NCBI GenBank assembly: GCA_964391365.1
Contig: CAYMKW010000025.1
Location: forward strand, 1-32,236
Direction: 5' to 3'
DNA from: SXMI01 sp964391365
GTDB lineage: Bacteria; Actinomycetota; Acidimicrobiia; Acidimicrobiales; Microtrichaceae
Length of the DNA stretch: 32,236 nt
The notes below the pieces were generated by a model that did no database searches, was not told the origin of the DNA, and saw nothing but the letters and a program-made list of their open reading frames with translations. The translations under genes were made by a program, and so were the position numbers. This document shows positions 29,501-32,236 of the stretch, piece after piece (the first letter of the stretch is position 1; the number at the start of each line of letters is the position of its first letter).

Positions 29501-30609
29501 GGTCGCTCCGGCCCGACGGGAACGGGCCCGTCGGCGGTGACATCGTGCACGGAGGCGACCCGGCGGCGGCCGTCGACCTGGCGGACGACGCCGACCAGCA
29601 CGTGAACGGCCGAGCGGACCTGGGCCTCCACGGCGGCCAGTGGCAGCGGTTCGCCGGCGCTCATCGCCAGGGTGGCGAGCCGACGCAGCGCATCGTCGGC
29701 GGAGGATGCGTGCAGGGTCGTCATGGAACCGTCGTGGCCCGTCGAGAGCGCCCAGATGGTGTCGAGGGCCTCGGCGCCACGGACCTCACCGACGACCAGT
29801 CGGTCGGGCCGGAGCCGGAGCGCGGCCCGGACCAGGTCGCGGACCGCGACCCGGCCGACACCCTCCGCCGACCCCGGCCGCACCTCGAGTCGGACCACGT
29901 GGTCGCCCGGGAGCCGGAGTTCGGCCACGTCCTCGATCGTGACGATCCGTTCCCCGCGCGGGAGGGTGGACACGAGCGCGTTGAGGGCGGTCGTCTTGCC
30001 TGCGCCGGTCGACCCGAACACGACGATGTTGCGCCGTTCCCGGACCCGACGCCGGAGCGACGGGGCGAACGGACCCGCCAGATCATCGAGGGGGACCGTC
30101 ACCGCCCGATGGCGACGGACCGCCAGCAGCGGCCCGTCGACCGCGAGGGGCTCGAGCACCGCAGCGACACGGGATCCATCCGGGAGTCGGGCGTCGACGA
30201 CGGGGTGGGTGCGATCGGCACGGAGCCCGAGGGGCCGGACGAGGCGTTCGATCGACCGGAGGATCTGCGGTCGATCGAGGACGACCGTCGTCCGCTCCAG
30301 CCGTCCGGCCCGTTCGATCCACACGGCACCGGGACCGTTCACCAGGACGTCGGTGACCCCGGGCTGGGCCAGGAGCCGTTCGATCGGACCCAGTCCGACC
30401 AGGTCGTGGGCCAGCACGGCCGACCAGTGGTCGAGCGCAGCGCTCGACCACAGCGGCTCCTCGGCGGCCAGGAGTTCACGGAGCGCGGACCGGGCGTCGT
30501 CCGCCGGCGCATCCCCTCGGGCGAATCGGTCCCGCACGGCTGCCAGGGCGCGGGCGGTCGTGGGGTCAATGTCGCCCGGGTCGGCGAGGGTGGGCGGACT
30601 GCCCGTCAC
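29497..30609 (-). CDS. tadA: TadA/CpaF pilus assembly ATPase
   Basis: The 370-residue protein is the hexameric motor of the Tad pilus. The N-terminal domain contains LGPIERLLAQPGVTDVLVNG, the usual CpaF start. Walker A is GSTGAGKT at 199-206, the Asp box is IVTIEDVAELRL, Walker B is LVVGEVRGAEALD, and the His box is TGHDGSMTTLHASS. All catalytic segments are intact. The GTG at 30609 overlaps the stop of the upstream tadZ-like gene (GTGA), and its stop overlaps tadB. Confidence 0.95.
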   Translation of the reverse strand: MTGSPPTLADPGDIDPTTARALAAVRDRFARGDAPADDARSALRELLAAEEPLWSSAALDHWSAVLAHDLVGLGPIERLLAQPGVTDVLVNGPGAVWIERAGRLERTTVVLDRPQILRSIERLVRPLGLRADRTHPVVDARLPDGSRVAAVLEPLAVDGPLLAVRRHRAVTVPLDDLAGPFAPSLRRRVRERRNIVVFGSTGAGKTTALNALVSTLPRGERIVTIEDVAELRLPGDHVVRLEVRPGSAEGVGRVAVRDLVRAALRLRPDRLVVGEVRGAEALDTIWALSTGHDGSMTTLHASSADDALRRLATLAMSAGEPLPLAAVEAQVRSAVHVLVGVVRQVDGRRRVASVHDVTADGPVPVGPERP

Positions 30610-31241
30610 CCGACCCTCCTGCCGACGGCGAGGAGACTCGACGGCGGTCTGCGGAGGAGCAGCCCGGCGTCGACCCGGCGGGCGACCGCTGCATCGACGT
30701 CGAGCGTGGCGACGACGGGAGCGCCGACGACCCGCTCGACGTCCCGACGATCCAGCGCCCGGCCCGGCTCGACGATCAGGACGACTCGATCGGGGCGGTT
30801 CCGGAGGGCGCCGAGCCGGCGCAGCGCGAGGTAGCAGGCACGGACGACGAGCACCGAGCCACCCTCGGGCCGGGGGGCCGCTCCCTCGGGCAGGTGGCCG
30901 GCGTCCACCACGACCGAACGGGAGTCGCCCGCCAGGGCAGGTGCCACCGCTGGCCAGGAGTCGCCAGCCGGGAGTGCGTCCGCGCCGGACGTGAGCAGAT
31001 CGAGCGACGGGGCCACGGTGCGGCCGAGTCGGCGGAGCGAGTCCTCACGGGGATCGACCGCTCGCTGCCACTCGGCGACACCTGCGGACTCATGGTCGTC
31101 GACGCCGAGGAGCGCTGGTTGGTCACCGCACAGATCGACGAGCAACGTCGGCCCCCGACGGGCGGCCGCCAGAGCCACGCCGGCAGCGACCACCGATGCA
31201 CCGGAACCGCCCTTGACCGTCCAGATGATGCACGTGGGCAC
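30606..31241 (-). CDS. tadZ: TadZ/Ssd-like ParA-family protein
   Basis: The 211-residue protein starts IIWTVKGGSGASVVAAGVAL. This is a deviant Walker A (KGGxGK[TS]) in which the first Lys is kept and the second is replaced by Ala. LLVDLCGDQPALLGV is the following strand and switch. Similar changes are common in actinobacterial CpaE/Ssd-like proteins encoded before tadA, which probably act as polar localisation factors rather than ATPases. It is shorter than those proteins and lacks an N-terminal receiver-like domain. The GTG at 31241 is directly before the ParA-type strand. It is the first gene of the Tad operon. Confidence 0.82.
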   Translation of the reverse strand: MPTCIIWTVKGGSGASVVAAGVALAAARRGPTLLVDLCGDQPALLGVDDHESAGVAEWQRAVDPREDSLRRLGRTVAPSLDLLTSGADALPAGDSWPAVAPALAGDSRSVVVDAGHLPEGAAPRPEGGSVLVVRACYLALRRLGALRNRPDRVVLIVEPGRALDRRDVERVVGAPVVATLDVDAAVARRVDAGLLLRRPPSSLLAVGRRVG

Positions 31242-31248
31242 GATCGCT

Positions 31249-31352
31249 CCCCGACTCGGGGTGCGACACGCTCGTGGGCACCGATCAGGGGGCTGGCCGA
31301 CCGGCAGGACCGATCCGGGGTCGAACCTAGACGGCCGTCACGGTGGGGTCAC
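31249..31352 (-). promoter_or_regulatory. Candidate tad operon promoter and leader dyad
   Basis: On the minus strand TAGGTT (31329-31324) follows a GGTGAC (31352-31347) after 18 bases, a reasonable -10/-35 pair. CCCCGA-C-TCGGGG at 31249-31261 is a perfect dyad 7 bases upstream of the tadZ GTG, where it could hide the ribosome site or bind a repressor. Nothing else is seen in 31262-31323. No experimental support. Confidence 0.4.
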
Positions 31353-31450
31353 CGGGCCGAAGGGCCCGGGATGGGACCGGGCCGAAGGGCCCGGGATGGG
31401 ACCGGGCCGAAGGGCCCGGGATGTGACCCGACCGAAGGGCCCGGGATGTG
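31351..31450. repeat. Four tandem 25-base hairpin units between a sigma-factor gene and the tad operon
   Basis: Units at 31351-31375, 31376-31400, 31401-31425 and 31426-31450. The first two are identical, the third differs at one base, and the fourth has two changes in its left arm. Each of the first three contains CCGGGCC-GAAG-GGCCCGG, a perfect 7-base stem with a 4-base loop. Read in the direction of both flanking genes the loop is CUUC, with an alternative UUCG register. The array starts 9 bases after the sigma-factor stop. Confidence 0.95.
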
Positions 31451-31459
31451 GCCTCGAGC

Positions 31460-32236
31460 TCAGACGGCGAGCAGATCCCGGGCGCCGGTGTCCGACGACG
31501 GGTGCCGCAGCTTCGACATGGCCCGGGCCTCGATCTGGCGGATCCGCTCCCGGGTGAGGTTGAAGTGCTCCCCCACCTCCTCGAGCGTCCTCGGCTCACC
31601 ACGGTCCAGGCCGAAGCGGAGTTTGAGGATCTCCCGCTCCCGCTCGTCGAGCGGCGAGAGGAGTCGGCTGATCTCGTCGGGGAGCAGCGCCGTGGCCGCA
31701 ACCTCGAACGGGGACTCGGCCGACCGGTCCTCGACGACGTCACCGAGTTCGGCGTCGCCGTCCTCACGGAGCGGCTCGCTCAGCGACAGCGGCTCGGCGG
31801 CGAACCGGAGCGCCTCGGTCACCTTGTCCTCGGGCATCTCCACCTCGGCCGACAGCTCGGCGAGGGTGGCGGGACGGCCGAACTTGAGCTCGAGCCGTGC
31901 CCTGGCCTTCTGCAGTCGGGCGAGGGTGTCGCCGGCGTGCACGGGGAGCCGGATCGTCCGGCCCGTGTTGGCGATGCCGCGGGTGATCGCCTGGCGGATC
32001 CACCAGGTCGCGTAGGTCGAGAACTTGAAGCCCTTGCGGTAGTCGAACTTCTCGGCGGCACGCACGAGGCCGAGGGTGCCCTCCTGGATCAGGTCGAGGA
32101 AGGGGAGCCCCTGGTTTCGGTAGTTCTTGGCGATCGAGACCACGTGGCGCAGGTTCGACTCGACCATCTTCTGCTTGGCGTCGAGGTCACCGCGCTCGAT
32201 CCGCTTGGCCAGGTCGACCTCCTCCTGGGCGGTGAG
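31460..32236 (-). CDS. RNA polymerase sigma-70 family factor, group 1 or 2 (N-terminus beyond the right edge)
   Basis: The last 258 residues are visible. Region 1.2/2.1 begins with TAQEEVDLAKRIERGDLDAK. Regions 2.2-2.4 are GLPFLDLIQEGTLGLVRAAE and KFSTYATWWIRQAITRGIAN. Region 3 contains RTIRLPVHAGDTLARLQKAR. Region 4.2 is LEEVGEHFNLTRERIRQIEA followed by RAMSKLRHP. The core -10 and -35 recognition residues are present, so it should use ordinary promoters. The NTGRTIRLPVH stretch looks more like group 2 than the primary factor, but the missing N-terminus prevents a decision. The frame is open to the edge. The stop at 31462-31460 is followed at once by the hairpin array. Confidence 0.95.
   Translation of the reverse strand, partial: LTAQEEVDLAKRIERGDLDAKQKMVESNLRHVVSIAKNYRNQGLPFLDLIQEGTLGLVRAAEKFDYRKGFKFSTYATWWIRQAITRGIANTGRTIRLPVHAGDTLARLQKARARLELKFGRPATLAELSAEVEMPEDKVTEALRFAAEPLSLSEPLREDGDAELGDVVEDRSAESPFEVAATALLPDEISRLLSPLDEREREILKLRFGLDRGEPRTLEEVGEHFNLTRERIRQIEARAMSKLRHPSSDTGARDLLAV

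Noticed and set aside
31351..31450. The 25-base repeats as a CRISPR array
   Set aside because: The units are directly contiguous with no spacers, and no cas genes are present.

Overview
The window is a high-GC chromosomal segment from an actinobacterium, most likely Acidimicrobiia or a neighbouring lineage. This is inferred from the gene content: mycothiol-type DinB enzymes, an F420-type PPOX protein, a SARP-STAND regulator, the topA/tmk/holB cluster, a Tad pilus locus beside an STAS gene and a DUF1998 helicase, and heavy use of GTG starts with GTGA overlaps. A run of 100 Ns at 3857-3956 shows that this is a draft scaffold.

Left part (1 to about 10.4 kb) is accessory DNA. An intact tRNA-Thr(CGU) lies on the minus strand at 10410-10485. 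Its 3' 48 bases recur exactly at 6025-6072 and in decayed form at 372-419, all in the same orientation. The two remnants also resemble each other beyond the tRNA part, but only on the side facing the intact gene. This is the pattern expected from two successive integrations into one tRNA gene. I see no integrase. The cargo consists of small modules: three TetR regulators, each next to a perfect palindrome (hydrolase operon; PPOX/DinB/membrane-protein operon divergent from tautomerase/dehydrogenase; one partial at the left edge); a DUF433 antitoxin followed by a decapitated DUF5615 toxin; a DinB/cupin pair; and a large SARP-STAND regulator.

Middle part (10.5-18.7 kb) is housekeeping. topA, an MFS transporter, tmk and holB form one overlapping minus-strand unit, with an HD-GYP gene just upstream. 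A divergent acyl-CoA dehydrogenase follows. At 18.8-24.7 kb is a complete seven-gene Mrp Na+/H+ antiporter operon, mrpABCDEFG, in which every junction is a 4-base stop/start overlap. Its leader carries two direct 11-base GTTCAC units and a dyad.

Right part (24.7-32.2 kb): an STAS-domain protein lacking the usual phosphorylatable serine is divergent from an MrfA-like DUF1998 helicase. A compact Tad locus (tadZ, tadA, tadB, tadC, Flp-like pilin, TadE-like pseudopilin) runs on the minus strand. An array of four 25-base hairpin repeats separates the Tad locus from a sigma-70 gene that runs off the right edge.

No gene-free stretch exceeds 300 bases. The longest are 284-573 and 5949-6236, and both hold tRNA-Thr remnants. 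The region 31242-31459 holds the tad leader and the hairpin array.
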